64,000 nt of DNA from SZUA-100 sp965248135. GTDB taxonomy: Bacteria; Pseudomonadota; Alphaproteobacteria; Rhizobiales; Rhizobiaceae. Below the pieces are notes generated by a model, which ran no database searches, had not been told where the DNA came from, and was given only the letters and a program-made list of their open reading frames with translations. Positions 63,842 to 64,000 of the stretch are shown one piece after another. The position numbers and the translations under genes were made by a program. The stretch lies in the NCBI GenBank assembly GCA_965248135.1, contig CBDFIN010000006.1:54675-118674 (forward strand). Direction: 5' to 3'. Each line of letters starts with the position of its first letter. The first letter of the stretch is position 1.

Positions 63842-63865
63842 CATGATCACTTGAAAGTAATCATG
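63842..63865. repeat. CATGAT/ATCATG palindrome, copy 3
   Basis: CATGATCACTT-GAAAGTAATCATG, preceded by CCTGATGAGC as in copy 1. It overlaps the putative stop of the partial minus-strand frame at the window end. Confidence 0.65.
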
Positions 63866-64000
63866 CTAAAGCGACCGGTGCAACCTGGTTGAAATGTATC
63901 CGGGCTGCGAGAAAATCTCTCGCTTTTTCCGGCATGGTGACAGCTTCCTCCCCTGATCCGGCGGGAACGAAAAACGGGTAGATCAGCATGATGTTTTTAT
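63861..64000 (-). CDS. possible 3' end of a minus-strand gene (5' end outside window)
   Basis: An open frame of 45 codons enters from the window edge (IMLIYPFFVPAGSGEEAVTM, PEKARDFLAARIHFNQVAPVALA) and stops at 63861 inside the palindrome. Short and unrecognised; it may be chance. Confidence 0.25.
   Translation of the reverse strand, partial: KNIMLIYPFFVPAGSGEEAVTMPEKARDFLAARIHFNQVAPVALA

Overview
The window is a chromosomal segment from an alphaproteobacterium, probably of the Hyphomicrobiales or a close relative. The evidence is an AapJQMP amino-acid transporter, a DUF2336 protein, heterotetrameric sarcosine oxidase genes, a GlxD-type glutamate synthase tail and a NuoE-like helix-hairpin-helix domain. 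Two physiologies sit side by side: use of methylated amines and betaine, and sulfur oxidation by the reverse dissimilatory sulfite reductase (rDsr) pathway.

Layout: 1-590 is the tail of a GlxD/MgdC-like gene plus a small unknown protein. 735-5208 is a ProXVW glycine-betaine ABC transporter. 5475-11960 is soxBDAG plus an extra FAD amine oxidase, with a divergent GlxA/GbdR-type regulator at 12080. 13977-21147 is a DUF1989-GcvT fusion followed by a Liv-type transporter whose livM is frameshifted. 21569-24140 is a graveyard of IS630, ISAs1 and IS1 remnants around a beheaded GmrSD restriction gene. 24141-27337 holds cobB, cbiD and cobK. 27317-34229 is mixed: a secreted lysine-rich protein, NAD kinase, DUF2336, MaoC, CitE-like lyase, dipeptide epimerase and threonine dehydratase. 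34334-46647 is a complete minus-strand dsrABEFHCMKLJOPN run, with a divergent TauD-like, two small ORFs and cysG unit (46932-49796). 49840-54941 is aapJQMP, where AapP carries an unusual N-terminal fusion. 55277-60572 holds a MetC-like lyase and a methyltransferase/MFS/PAP2 operon with a divergent LysR. 60573-62959 is a second IS graveyard (IS21, IS4, IS630). A GYD-domain gene follows at 63363.

How the parts fit: ProXVW imports betaine. The Sox enzymes and GcvT-type proteins demethylate sarcosine-type amines to tetrahydrofolate-bound C1 and glycine, under the GlxA-type activator. The dsr cluster oxidises stored or imported sulfur through DsrEFH/DsrC/DsrAB with the DsrMKJOP membrane complex. 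CysG supplies sirohaem, and DsrN is thought to amidate it.

The most unusual feature is a 165-bp mobile element made of two long hairpins. It occurs twice, at 13143-13311 and 60961-61129. The second copy interrupts an IS21 istA remnant. Deleting it with one flanking CTAG restores the istA frame exactly, so it inserted with a 4-bp CTAG duplication. The two copies share one hairpin stem but carry unrelated second hairpins, so it looks modular. Two further intergenic repeat families are present: a GC-rich repeat with an AGTTAATATT arm, and a CATGAT/ATCATG palindrome. No tRNA, rRNA or CRISPR array was seen.
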